NCBI GenBank assembly: GCA_034336665.1
Contig: JAPFBE010000033.1
Location: forward strand, 1 to 64,000
Length of the DNA: 64,000 bases
Source of the DNA: Luscinia megarhynchos
Taxonomy: Eukaryota > Chordata > Aves > Passeriformes > Turdidae
Direction of reading: 5' to 3'
Shown here: positions 45,452 through 56,641 of the stretch, in pieces
Layout: each line of letters starts with the position of its first letter
Numbering within the stretch: position 1 is the stretch's first letter
Made by a program: the position numbers and the translations under genes
The notes under the pieces: model-generated
Database searches by the model: none
Seen by the model: only the letters and a program-made list of their open reading frames with translations
What the model was told of the DNA's origin: nothing

Positions 45452-45909
45452 CTTAAAGAGAACTCTTTCCTAGCAAAAGCAAGGAGTTCACTGCTCCGAA
45501 ACGAGCCAATAGGCTCCTGAGCTAAAAGCTCATATTACCTCTCTCGGTGGAAGAGGAGAAAGACAATGATTTCCGAGGATCTCCCATCCTGCTACGGTCA
45601 GGGTGGGTCCACGCGATGTTTCCAGATGGCTCTATGACTCCGGCTGTCGTCATGGCTCCGGTCCTGGCCCCAGGTTGGCAGTCCTGGTTTTCTGTGTTTC
45701 TCAGTCTGCTCGGTGCAACTCTGGCTAGAAAACCTAGCACAGGCTGTACCCCGGTTACGACAGACCTCCAGGGTCCGTCCCGGTTTTTGCAGGCTGTTCA
45801 GCTCCGAGTTTTTCCTGGTGCTGTCCGTCGGTCAGAGATCGCTTAAGGCGATCCCGGTCCACTCGATCGGTGGGACCTCCAGATGTTGGTCTAGGTGGAC
45901 ACCACCAAA
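45452..45909 (-). other. Leader of gag-only ERVK
   Basis: This lies between the 5' LTR and gag on the minus strand. Two TGG-starting candidates for a primer-binding site occur near the LTR (TGGTGGTGTCCACC and TGGAGGTCCCACC); neither could be assigned with confidence. Confidence 0.5.
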
Positions 45910-46204
45910 TATTACTGTATAGGGGTTACGGAGTGGCGAAAGGACACAGTAACATGTCACTCTCTTGCATGGTGTAAGGAAGAGCAAGAAAGAGTAATTT
46001 AAGGCAGATCATTGGTCAGGGAAGGAGACACCTCATGTCCTAGTCTTTCTCACGGATCCAACAGTTGTTTATCTTTGTTATAATTCTTTCTCTCATGTTT
46101 ACGGTAGAGAAAGAGCCTCTAGCTTGGGAAAAATCCTAGCTGAGGCTGAGAAAGCCATACTGGAAAAATCCTTTAAGATTCTCCCTGGGCCTGTAATGGC
46201 CACA
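45910..46204 (-). repeat. 5' LTR of gag-only ERVK
   Basis: The minus strand reads TGTGGCCATTACAGG...CAGTAATA. It is 16 bp longer than the 3' LTR. Confidence 0.85.
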
Positions 46205-46315
46205 GATGAGATGATTTCTGTGGTACATCCTGTTCAGAAATAAAGTAATGCTTGGAGTGTCTTACATTAAAAATATTGTTGGAGAGTTTTTGTTTTTCCC
46301 ACAGTTTCAGTGACA

Positions 46316-47910
46316 GTTTTAAGCTTCCCTGAAGGCCTGATCAGACACAGAACTGATAAATGACCTAGGGAGTATAAATATGTTTGCATCTTTTTTCTGA
46401 GAATACAGGTCAACTTCTCAGAGTTACTGCAACAAGAAGCCAGTGCATTGCATGCAGAGCAATGAAGGGCTCATTCTGGGGTAGCACTCACCAAGAGTGT
46501 TGACTGCACAAGTTACAGAGAGGTTTCTGATGGTCGGGCTGATGTTAATTTTTGTGTTTCCCTTCAGAAAGCACACATCAAACAGAAGTGCCATGCTATT
46601 CCTTAGCACAGAGGAGGACAGCTAAATGACTGCTCTGGGCCTGACAAAAACTTACACCATGAGTGTCTCCAAAAGTGGTTTTATGTTCCATCAGTATGTC
46701 CCTGTCTCAGTCCCAAAACTCATTTATCTGACCTTCATGTGATTATAGGAAGGGAGGACTCCTATGTTTATATCTGCTATTGGTCTTTGATGCGTAGGAG
46801 AGCAGGGCATCCAGTGTAGTTAGCCAGCTAGCAAAGAAAATCTTATGGCTGTAATTTTAGGTAAAAATTTACTGCTTTAAAGACAGAGCATATTGCCTCT
46901 TCATGGCATAGTATGGTAAATGAGACTGATAGTACTGTAGATTTAATCAGCATATGCAGCTTGATAACAAGGATGCCTTGGCAAGAGCAAACAGAGCTCT
47001 GTAGATTGCAAGAAGATTGGATCAAGTCTGGCTGATGGGAAATAAGATTTTACTAAGTAGAAATGTAAAGTTTGTGCGATGTTTAACTAGATGATTGCAG
47101 CAAAATATTACTAGCCTTCCTGTAAATGGTATATAAGCACATGTAGCACACAAGAAAGTTGGATTCTGATCGCCATTCAGTAGTCCCCGTCTCTCTCTCA
47201 TCATCGATAGCATAGTATAATAATGAAACATCCTCATGAAACAGCAATCTATATTTTACTGATGGAAGAAAATATTTAACTGATTTGCCTTAAAGCCACG
47301 TGAAGCACCTATGGCAGCAGGGGAGAAACAGGATTCCCAGCTTCCAGTCTTCTGTCTGAGCTGTCTCTGCAGCTATTTCATTTAGACAGGCTGTGACTAT
47401 ATAGCAGCAGGATGCAATTAATCTCTCTTCATCTTTGAACACCTTTCTATACTGATGTCAAAGGCATCTATTGCCACAGCCCCCATCTCACAAGGGCATT
47501 GTGTTCTTAAGCATCATTCTGACTGATTCAGTGCTGTATCATGGCTACATATACCAAGTATGAAGATTTCATTATTCTCTGTCAAACTGGAATATATGAA
47601 TGCCATCAATTTTATTTAAATGTGGGAATATTTTTAGTCTTTCACATTTGCCTTCATGTTATAAATAACTCTATAGTTTTTTGCTTTCGTATTTATGTAT
47701 TGGCTTTTGCAAATTATTATTAATCACAACGATTTTAATATAGTACTGTTTGTAACCACTTTTCACTGCTTTAATATAGCATAATGTCAGCTTTGTATGC
47801 GCGGTGTAGCTTACATAGTCGTGTGATAAATATATATTATACCTTAGGTTTTTGTAAAATATTAAAATAGAAACTATTTAATGTTAAATGCTTTTATTCG
47901 TGTAACTAAC
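46316..47910. other. Unclassified; AT-rich UTR-like block at 47520-47900
   Basis: No exon or repeat recognised. 47520-47900 is strongly AT-rich, with a CG-containing island (GTATGCGCGGTGTAGC at about 47796) and text that resembles a 3'UTR, but no gene could be tied to it. Confidence 0.4.
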
Positions 47911-48373
47911 TGTCAATTATAGGAATGTGAAATAACTATTCAGTGTACTTGTGTAGTATCTTATCTGATTGATAAGATAACATTGAAAAGAACCAGAAAA
48001 ATAAACACCAAGAGAAAGAAAAATGCAAGGAAATCTACTACTGACCCTCAAAGCTATCAAAAAGTGTCAAACAACCAAACAGAACCTCGAGAAGAAATAA
48101 AATATATGAATTTCATCTACAAGATGGCATGAAGACAAATCAAAGGTCAAGCCAAGCAAAAAAATTCCTGGAACATTTAAACTTACAAGAATGTTTGAAT
48201 ATGCATAATCTTCATGAATATGTATTTAACCAATGTAATTAAAAAGTATATAAAAAATTGTTTTAATCTAATCGATGTGCTTCTGGCAGTTTGCCAAGCA
48301 CCTCAGCACTGTGTACTGTCCCCTTTATCCCTCATTAACCTTTAAAAAAATTTAGAGTGAACCCTGTTTCTCA
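47911..48373 (+). mobile_element. Probable solo LTR
   Basis: It starts TGTCAATTATAGG and ends CCCTGTTTCTCA. It contains an AATATGTATTTAACCAATG stretch, a TATA region (GTATATAAAAAATTG at about 48246) and a GCCAAGCACCTCAGCACTG segment, an order I associate with avian ERV LTRs. No TSD was resolved. Confidence 0.5.
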
Positions 48374-49269
48374 TGTTTCAGAAAGGAATTTGTTTGTTTT
48401 TTTCATGTATTTTTCAAAGAACAGTTTTCCTGCCAGTCAGAAGAACAGTTAGCTATCCGAGGACATGTTTGCAACCTAACCAGCCCAGATAAAAAGTTTC
48501 AATTTATAAGTGGAACTTAAAGTATAACCCATAAAACCGAGCCACTGTCTCCCTTAACATATTTTAAAGGGACAGAGAAAATTATTTCACCTGGAAAGAA
48601 CTTGTGCAAATGCCTTCTCATCATTTCTATTCAAATGAAGACAGGTTTAAGACAAAGCCATTTGCTTGACCCTGCTGTATGGTGTATCAGACCAAAAAAA
48701 AAAAAAAAGAAAAAAGAAAAAAGAAAAAATATATGAAGTGAAATAATTTAAATAACTCTCTTCATTTAAAGCATCACTTATGCTAAAGGCATATTCTACC
48801 AGTTGAAGAGTTAATATTAGAGCTCACATCAGATTTGTTATGGGTCCTGATGTTCTGTGAAGAAGCATTAAGGCCACTGAGGCATGCAATATGTGTGATA
48901 TGTATTTCGGAGACTAACAGTTAAAATTTGCTTATCTGAATATTCACGGCCTTCAGTTACACAGGAGATTATCATATAGTGAATATTTGTATAAAAACCC
49001 ACTTGAATAGAGCCTGACATAAGTAGGCTTGAACTGCATACACACAATCAAATGCATGAATCTAAAATACACACTACATGATTGGTCTATGACAGAGAAC
49101 ATGAGTTTTATAGTCTATATAAACTACAGATTTAATTAATTTTTTAAATGTTGTAGTTGGGAAAGCTTTCATTGGCTGGCAGATATCACTGCTTAGAATT
49201 ACTTGTTAAGTTTCCATCTAGCAGCCAAAACAAATAAGGACCAAAGCACTATTGTCACGGGCAATGCAC
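48374..49269. other. Unclassified AT-rich sequence
   Basis: It contains an A-rich simple repeat at about 48693-48730 (AAAAAAG units). No gene is supported. Confidence 0.5.
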
Positions 49270-50816
49270 AAACTTGCAAGAGACTCCACAGCTTGCTGAC
49301 TCCAGCATTCTGCTTGCAAAGTACCCTTGGACTTTTCCTGTTTCCATGACTGGACTGCAGCTGACACTCCCAGACATGTTTCTGACCTTATGGGTTAGAA
49401 TAAAAGGGCTGACTAGTAAACATGACACTGTTGTGGATGTTTGCTACAGGCCATCTGATCAGGAGGAAGTGGATAAGGACTTCTACAGACAGCAAAAAGC
49501 AGCCTCAAAGTCACAGCTGCTGGTTTATGTGGGGGACTTGAACTACCCTGACAACTGCTGGAGAAGCTACGTCATGAAGCACAAACAGTCCAGGAGGTTC
49601 CTGGAAAGTATTGATGACAACTTCCTGTCACAGGTAGTGAAGGATCCCACAAGGAATGGTGTGCTGCTTGGCCTTAAACTAACAAACAGGGAAGGCCTTG
49701 TTGGAGAGGTGAAGGTTGGGGGCAGCCTTGGTTGCAGTGACCATGAGATTGTGGAGTTCAGTATCAGGCAAGGAGGAAGCAAGACAAGATTGTAATCATG
49801 GACATGGGCAAGAGACCTTCATGGATGAATAAGGAACTCCTATAATTGCTCAAGCACAAGCAGGAAATACACAGGAGATGGAAGCAGGGTCAGGCCATTT
49901 GGAATGAATATAGAGAGGCTGTCAGAGTAAGTAGAAATGAGACAAGGTAGGCCAAGGCCCATCTGGAATTAAATACAGCTAAGGATGTGAAGGACAACAA
50001 GAAGGCTTCTTGTTACTGAATGACTTCATTAGTCTTCACAAACAAGACCAGCCCTCAGACATCTTTCCCCAGAAGACCAGTGAAAAGGAATAGTGTAAGG
50101 AAGACTTCCCCTCAATCAAGGAGGACTGGGTAAGAGAACACCCAGGCAAGTTTGACATCCACAAGACCATGGCCCCTGATGGGATGCATCCACAAATGCT
50201 GAGAGAGATGGTGGACATCATAGCAAGGCCACTCACAATCATCTTTGAATAGTTGTGGCAGTCAGGAGAGATGCCTGAGGACTGGAAGAAAGCAAATATC
50301 ACCTTGATTTTCAAAAAAGGGCAGAAAGGAGGACCTAGGGAACTACTGGCCAATCGACCTCACCTCAATCCCTGGAAAGGTGATGGAACACCTCACTCTG
50401 GAGGCCATTTCTATCTACATGGATGACAAGAAGGTGATTAGGAATATTCAGCATGGATTCACCAAAGGGAAATCCGGTTTGACTAACCTGATTGCCTTCT
50501 ACAATGAAACAGCTATGTGGATGGATGAGGAGAGAGCGGTGAATATTGTCTACCTCGACTTCAGCAAGGCTTTCAACACTCTCTCACAACATCCTCATAG
50601 GAAAACTATGGAAGTGCAGACTGGATGAGTGGACAGTGAGGTAGATTGAGAGCTGGCTGAATGACAGATCCCAGAGGGTTGCAATCAGTGGCAATGAATC
50701 TAGATGAAGACCTGTCATTAGTGCTGTCCACAAGATTCAATACTGCACCCAGTATTGTTTAACTTATTAATCAATGACTTGGATGAAGGGGTAGATGCCT
50801 CTGTCAGAAAAGGAAA
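49270..50816 (+). pseudogene. CR1 LINE ORF2 fragment (endonuclease C-terminus and RT)
   Basis: The first frame (to 49795) holds the end of the endonuclease domain: VCYRPSDQEEVDKDFYRQ, a GDLNYPDNCW segment and SLGCSDHEIVEF. Then come pieces of RT: KTMAPDGMHPQMLREM, EDWKKANITLIFKKGQ, HGFTKGKSGLTNL and VYLDFSKAFNTLSQ. The catalytic FADD box is absent because the fragment stops at 50816 next to an LTR. Several stops and frameshifts break it. Confidence 0.9.
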
Positions 50817-51158
50817 TGTTATGGTTCACTGTGAAGTCAAACGGCGCTGTGCCAAGACAGAGACACGTGCACTCTGTGACCATGCAACAAAAAGCACCTT
50901 TATTGTTCAGAACTGCTGCTTAAATAACCTCCTTAATGTTCCTTGGCAAGCACTTGTAATTGGTCTAAGTTCAGGCTGTCAAGCCCTCTGAACAATAGCC
51001 TCCGCAGCCCAGGCTGAAACACATAGGTCCGAATCCCTGTCTGTTTCCAAATTTGCCTGTTTGTCACTGTTCCCTGGAGGACTACTTGTCCCATCAGGCT
51101 GCTTCTCCCTATATGGAGAACCGATTTGCCCAGCAACAAGCAAGCTTGTACTGTGACA
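50817..51158 (-). mobile_element. Solo LTR, minus strand
   Basis: The minus strand reads TGTCACAGTAC...GAACCATAACA, about 342 bp. It has a TATA-like TTATTTAAGCAGC and an AATAAAGGTGC about 35 bases later. The last 7 bases overlap the start of the next LTR (51152), so the exact junction and the TSD are unresolved. Confidence 0.7.
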
Positions 51159-51394
51159 GTTCATGGCTTTGATGCCAAACTGATTTCTGCCTTTTTGCTT
51201 TTATATATTCTTTATATTCTTTATATATATTTGCAGCTTTGTAGCCTATTATTCTATAACTACATAGATTCGTAGCCAGTATTTTACCTACTCTATTGGA
51301 CAGAAAGACAAAACACATGCCTAAAGGCTCCAAATCTAATCTTGCTTCCTCTGGGAACCAGTGTTAAAACCATCTTCACAGGACACTTGCTCAT

Positions 51395-51994
51395 TGTAAT
51401 AAATGATAAATTATTCGTGTTAATCATAGAAGTTTTGGAGTTTGTATAAAACAGAACACTTAAAATAAGAAAACAACATGGACCTAGATAAAGGGAAATA
51501 TATGATGAAACCCACTCTGTTTAAATCCGCCTGTTATGAATTTTGTATATTAAATATTGTGTACCAGTTTGTAAAAGAAAAAAAGGGCTTTCCACAGTCT
51601 GAAAGGTTTTTTTTCAGAATGAGATTTCCTGCCTTTGTGTAATCAATCGCAAACTATCTGCTAAAGATCAGGCTTCCTACTTCTCCTGCTTTTTATCTAC
51701 CAAGACCAGATGGTTACATGACCAATTGTCCGAAGAGCTGTCCCACAGAAGTTTGGAAATTTCTTTGACCACCACTGCTTACCTTGCAGAATTACTACAA
51801 CAAAACAATAACAATTATTGATTACTACAAGGAAAACCATACTATAAAAAGGGAGCTGCAAACCAAGTTCGATGGAAGCGTGGAGTGGGCAGTGACCCCT
51901 CACGTTTTCCGCAGCGCGCTGCTTGCTCTGTCTATATAAAATAAAGCAATCTATATTTTGCTGAATATCGAGACTTTGTTTCTAATTTATAACA
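51395..51994 (+). repeat. 5' LTR of ERV1 provirus
   Basis: 600 bp, TGTAATAAATG...TTTATAACA. It has a TATA region (ACTATAAAAAGGGAGC at about 51842) and an AATAAAGC at about 51942. It differs from the 3' LTR at about 20 positions by eye, several of them clustered in the last 60 bases. Confidence 0.85.
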
Positions 51995-51998
51995 ATTT

Positions 51999-52016
51999 TG
52001 GTGCCAAAATCCAGGA
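51999..52016 (+). promoter_or_regulatory. Primer-binding site, tRNA-Phe-like
   Basis: TGGTGCCAAAATCCAGGA lies four bases after the LTR. It differs from the tRNA-Phe site TGGTGCCGAAACCCGGGA at three positions, two of them G to A. Confidence 0.7.
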
Positions 52017-52626
52017 GGTCTTTGGAGCCCTGGGAGGCACTCCGATTTCAGGGAGGCGCGCCCAACTTTTGTGGCCCCGGTTCGTCAGTGTTCTCAGGAC
52101 CCAATGACCTCACAATATAGACAGAGCAAGGAAAGAGCTCCCCGGAAGACCGTGGCAAAATCACCTGTAATTCTCATGCACGAAGACTCAGACAGGTGCA
52201 TCGAAGCTGTAAGTAATTGTCTGGTTTGGTGGAGGTGACTGTGTGTTTGCCTGAATGAGACGTGGATTTACCACGAAGCGAGTGTGGGGTCCTTCTAATC
52301 GTGGTTCTGGTATCCCACGAGGGACCCAGACGGTGAACGGACAAAGCGAGTGACGGGAGGCTGCTTTTTTTCATCCTAGTCCAGGCAGAGAGGCTGGGTC
52401 CTTCTAATCCCAGCCCAGGCAGAGGTGGATCCCGGGGGGGAGAAGATGTGAAAACAAGCAGAGAGCAACACATAAGTCACGGGGGAAGAGGGAAAAAGCT
52501 GCTTTTTCCCATCCCAAGCCCTGGAAGAGACTAGGAATTGCTTCCCATTCTGACCCAAGGAGAGGCAGGGTTCACGTGGAACATAAGGGGGAGCACAAAT
52601 ACCTCAGGACAGTCCCTCGAGGTAAA

Positions 52627-54139
52627 ATGGGACAACGAAACAGTAAGGTTTTAAGTCCAAATAATTCACAAAGGGGTCCAAGTTCCTGTGATCCACAAAG
52701 AAATGAAGATAAGACCAGTAGGTTACCAGAAATACCACTGGGTAGCCCTTTGGGAGTAATATTAAGACGTTGGGACACAAGGGAATTATACAGAGGGAAA
52801 AGTAAAGAAAAATTGATTCACTACTGTATGATAGAGTAGACTAAGGAAATGATCCGCAGAGATAATCTTTACTGGCCCATGTTCGGATCATTTGAGGGTT
52901 GGATTTGTCAAGCATTAAATACATATGTTGCTTGTAAAGAACCATTTAACAGAGAGGAATCTGACTATGCTGCTCTATGGACGGAACAACATAAACCATT
53001 CTCGATATATACTTTAAAGGAAAAAGAGGATGAGGATTAAAAAAAGGTTTCTTGGGAACCCCATGATAATCTCCCACCTCCGTATAATACAGATAATACA
53101 GGAGACCCCCCCAATGCCCCCACTCCCTCTCCTCCTGCTGCTCCAATAGCTCAAAGAAATCGTTGGAGTAGAAGAAATGCCAGGAGAGATAGTATCACCA
53201 GAGAGGAGGGAGATAATGACGCAGAGGCTCGCCTTTACCCCCTGAGGGAAATCCCATTAGCAGGACAACAGGCTGGATTCATTAGATTTGTAAATGTTCC
53301 TTTGAATACAGGGGAGGTAAGAAACTTTAAAAAAGAGATGGGAAAATTATTGGAAGATCCTCTAGGGGTATCGGACAGACTAGATCAATTCCTTGGGCCA
53401 AGTATGCATACTTGGATGGAATTACAATCTATATTAAGTATCCTATTCACCACAGAAGAACAGGAAATAATCAGACAGGCTGGAATGAGGGTATGGGACC
53501 AGGAGCATCAAATTGGACCTAGGGGAGACCAGAAATAGCCATTAAATAATCCTAATTGGGATAATAAAAATGATGCCCATCGCCAGAATATGATGGACTT
53601 AAGATGGATACTTGTTAAAGGTATCTGAGAATCAGTTCCCAAAGGACAAAATATTAATAAAGCCTTTAGTGAACAACAAAGAAAAGATGAATCCCCAACC
53701 GACTGGTTGGAGCGGCTGAGGAAAGATCTCCAAATGTACTCCGGGAGAGACTCTGACACACAAGTGGGTAAAGCACTCCTCAAAACCCAATTTGTTCCTC
53801 GATCATGGGGAAGTATTAGAAAGAAATATGAAAATTTAGATGATTGGCAGGATCGGGGTTTACAAGAATTGCTAAGAGAAGCCCAAAAGGTTTATGTAAG
53901 GAGGGATGAAGAGAAGCAGAAAGCAAAAGCTAAAATTTTTATAGCTGCGGTTCGTGAAACAGAAAGAAACCCAGCAGAAAGGGGGAGGGAAATCATGGAA
54001 ACCCCCACGGAATCAAGGAAATGAGGCAGGAAATAATTCACTGAGGCGAACCTGCTTTTACTGTAACAAGAAGGGTCATATAAAGAAAAATCGTAAAGAG
54101 CGGATATGGAATGAGAAAATGTTCCAGGAGGATGAATAG
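52627..54139 (+). pseudogene. ERV1 gag (matrix, capsid, nucleocapsid)
   Basis: It starts MGQRNSKVLSPNN, a gamma-type myristoylated matrix start. A Pro-rich stretch with a PPPYNTDN late-domain-like motif (about 53080) follows, then capsid with PLREIPLAGQQAGFIRF, and a long capsid C-terminus with WLERLRKDLQMYSGRD. One zinc knuckle, CFYCNKKGHIKKNR, starts at 54053 with its last Cys replaced by Arg. Four stops interrupt frame 1 at 52837, 53038, 53536 and 53626, and a frame shift near 53990 moves to the nucleocapsid frame. A TAG at 54137 separates gag from pro in the same frame, as in gammaretroviruses. All four internal stops fit an original Trp. Confidence 0.85.
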
Positions 54140-54490
54140 GGGTGTCAGGGGCTTTATCTATTGGGGACTATACCATCTGAAGAGCCCTTGATAAAATTAA
54201 AAATTGGTCCCCAGGGACAGGAGGTGGAATTTTTAGTAGATACAGGAGCCGAAAAATCCGCAATAAAACACCTACCAAAAGGGTGTAAACCTAGTAGAAA
54301 AACAGCACTCGTGGTTGGAGCAAACGGTGAACCATTTTGGGTCCCAATTATTAAAAATGTGCAAATTGAGCCCCAGGGCAAAATTGAATTAAAAGATCTG
54401 CTGTTACTGCCAGAGGCAGAAAATAATTTATTAGGGCGGGATTTAATAATAGCATTGTATTTGAAAATTGAAGTATCCCAAGACAACTAA
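54140..54490 (+). pseudogene. ERV1 protease, in frame after gag TAG
   Basis: An aspartic protease: the active site VDTGAEKSAI has the catalytic Asp at 54239-54241, and the second conserved motif near the end reads NNLLGRDLII. The frame is open for about 115 codons, to a TAA at 54488-54490. Sequence resembling the start of gamma-type RT (WYTPGEIGNL) continues to about 54630 and then stops, so pol was lost by deletion. Confidence 0.8.
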
Positions 54491-54670
54491 AAATTTTTGC
54501 TTCAACCCAAAAGGATGAGGAGCAAATATGTCCTGAGATGTGGTACACCCCTGGGGAAATAGGGAACTTAAAAATGAAACCTATCAAAGTGAAAATCACT
54601 GATCCTGATCTGCCTATCCGAGTTCGTGAAAAATTTGAAGGCAGAACACGAATCAATGTGATAAAAAAAA

Positions 54671-54686
54671 AAAGAAGTGGGGAAAT
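54671..54686 (+). promoter_or_regulatory. Polypurine tract of ERV1
   Basis: AAAGAAGTGGGGAAAT lies directly before the 3' LTR. Confidence 0.75.
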
Positions 54687-55286
54687 TGTGATAATTGATA
54701 AATTATTCGTGTTAATCATAGAAGTTTTGGAGTTTGTAGAAACCAGAACACTTAAAATAAGAAAAGAACATGGACCTAGATAAAGGGAAATATATGATGA
54801 AACCCACTCTGTTTAAATCCCCCTGTTATGAATTTTGTATATTAAATATTGTGTACCAGTTTGTAAAAGAAAAAAAGGGCTTTCCACAGTCTGAAAGGTT
54901 TTTTTTCAGAATCAGATTTCCTGCCTTTGTGTAATCAATCGCAAACTATCTGCTAAAGATCAGGCTTCCTACTTCTCCTGCTTTTTATCTACCAAGACCA
55001 GATGGTTACATGACCAATTGTCCGAAGAGCTGTCCCACAGAAGTTTGGAAATTTCTTTGACCACCACTGCTTACCTTGCAGAATTACTACAACAAAACAA
55101 TAACAATTATTGATTACTACAAGGAAAACCATACTATAAAAAGGGAGCTGCAAACCAAGTTCGATGGAAGCGTGGAGTGGGCGGTGACCCCTCACGTTTT
55201 CCACAGCGCGCTGCTTGCTCTGTCTATATAAATTAAGCCAATCTAAATTTTGCTAAATATCGAGACTTTGTTTCTCATTTATAACA
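54687..55286 (+). repeat. 3' LTR of ERV1 provirus
   Basis: 600 bp, TGTGATAATTG...TTTATAACA, same length as the 5' LTR. Confidence 0.85.
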
Positions 55287-55562
55287 TCATAAAGTTCATT
55301 TAGTGTCTAAATGGGAGGTTTAAGGAAAGGGTCGAACCTGGAAGGCTCATCACCTGTCTCTAATTGGGGATTCTTGTCAGTTATGCTAATTTGCTAAACT
55401 TATAAAATTGTGCCAGCTTTATGTTATGGTGTGCAACTTCGGCGCATTTTCGGTGTGTATTTCAGCATGTTGTAGACCAGAAAGGATCCTTATAAAAGTA
55501 TCACCTAACTGTGTGTGACTCTGTGATTTTAGGACCAGGAAAAGACATCAGCTTAAACATTG

Positions 55563-56641
55563 TGTTGGGGGTTTGGTTCTTTCCTTTTGTTACTTTTTAC
55601 TTAGGGAATTTTGTCCCATAAATTGCTAGGAAACAGTAATGACTTAGTTCTTAGGAAAAACAAAAGAAGTGGACAAGCTCAGGGGAGGAGGGCATCTGGC
55701 TGCACTTCTCTTATCTGAGGGTTTCTCACGGAGGGGCAGAGATACCAGGAGAACTGGATTGGTAAAAGACGGGGCTGGGGCAGCTGCTAGCTCTCTGTCT
55801 CAGCTTCGGAGATCTGCCACTTGGGGGAGAGAACTCGCTGCTGCCTCTGTAGCCCAGCCCGGTCCTGCTTCTTCTGTTATGGGGTGAGCCTCTGCTCATG
55901 AGAGCAGCCACTGAACTGGGGCCTTATTAAGACCTACCTCACTAAAAGAGGGACTTTTCACCATCTGCTTGGGTGCCCAGGATCCTGAGCCTACCTCTTC
56001 CTGCCCTGCTCGTAGCCAGGCTGCCACTGCCCTGCTCACGCTACTTCTTTGGCACTGCTCTAAGCTTTCGCTACACTGTAGCCTAGCGCCCCCTGCCTGC
56101 TTGCCGAGACGTCCCGTGGTTCCACCTAAAACCGAGGAGCTTCTGATACATCTCGTCCACCACCCCGAGATTTTTGCTCATTCCTGCCGATCCAGCTTGC
56201 TGCTTCTGAGAGTCCTGCTGGGGCACTGGGATCGAATGCCCCTGGGGTGTTTGTGAAGCAAGCCTTTCTTCCATCCCTTCTCGTCTTTGGTAAAGTCCGC
56301 CGTTACTGCGTGCTCCCTGAACTCGCACCACAGTGCCTCCTGCAGCTGTGGGGGGGAATCATCCCACCTGCCCTGCCCACAGGGGGCCACCAGTGCCCCT
56401 GCCGGCTGTGACCATCACTACACCAAAGGGGAAAGTGCCTGCGACTGAGAAGGCCCTTAATGTGTTTGTGGTTCTGTTTGTTGTAACTGCCATAGTTATT
56501 GTTGTTTTTTTGCCTGATTATACATACTAGTAAAGAACTGTTATTCCTATCTTCATACCTTTGTCTTAGAGCCCCTTAAGCCGAACATTATGATAATTTG
56601 GAAGGGGTTTACATTTTCCATTCCAAGAGAGGGTCCTGCAT
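55563..56641 (+). mobile_element. ERVL-like LTR, cut by an ERVK provirus
   Basis: It starts TGTTGGGGGTTTGG and aligns with the LTR at 11460-12565 over most of its length: TTGCTAGGAAACA, CTGGGGCACTGGGATCGAA, CACTACACCAAAGGGGAAAG. The shared tail stops at GGGTCCTGCAT, where the ERVK LTR begins. The remaining 35-40 bp of tail should lie beyond the window, after the ERVK 3' LTR. Confidence 0.75.

Larger units (their letters stand above)
43827..46204 (-). mobile_element. Gag-only ERVK provirus, TSD GATGAG
   Basis: Two LTRs of 279 bp (43827-44105) and 295 bp (45910-46204) bracket an interior of only 1.8 kb. Exact 6-bp GATGAG is present at 43821-43826 and 46205-46210. On the minus strand the order is LTR, leader, gag, polypurine tract, LTR. 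No pol or env is present, so it is a deleted or non-autonomous copy. The LTRs are similar, differing by a 13-bp insertion (AAGCCATACTGGA region) and some substitutions. Confidence 0.9.
43392..46315 (+). mobile_element. Host LTR split by an ERVK provirus
   Basis: The left part (43392-43826) and right part (46205-46315) align with 40189-40791. The left ends CTTTGTGTGGATGAG, the right resumes GATGAGATGATTTCTGT, and the element ends TTTCAGTGACA. Removing 43827-46204 and one GATGAG restores continuity with its relative. Confidence 0.75.
51395..55286 (+). mobile_element. ERV1 (gamma-type) provirus, gag-protease only, TSD TCAT
   Basis: Two 600-bp LTRs (51395-51994 and 54687-55286) flank a 2.7-kb interior. 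Exact 4-bp TCAT is present at 51391-51394 and 55287-55290. The order is LTR, PBS, leader, gag, protease, polypurine tract, LTR. RT, RNase H, integrase and env are missing: protease is followed by about 190 bp and then the 3' LTR. It could only have moved with help from a complete relative. Confidence 0.88.
51152..55550 (+). mobile_element. LTR split by an ERV1 provirus
   Basis: The left part (51152-51394) and right part (55287-55550) are consecutive pieces of the LTR family seen intact at 39218-39719. The left matches CTTTTATATATTCT, GCAGCTTTGTAGCC and ACAGAAAGACAAAA. The right matches CTAATTGGGGATTCTTGTCA, ATGCTAATTTGC and GGACCAGGAAAAGACATCA. Confidence 0.7.

Noticed and set aside
50817..51200. 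CR1 reading continuing on the far side of the LTR at 50817 (text resembling GATGATACCAAACTG)
   Set aside because: The text after 51158 aligns better with the LTR family seen at 39218, so continuation of CR1 is not supported.
51395..51994. A tandem provirus with a leftover interior piece before a 463-bp LTR starting at 51532
   Set aside because: The repeated upstream text begins at TG (51395 and 54687), a polypurine tract precedes the second copy, and TCAT flanks the whole. The LTRs are simply 600 bp long.
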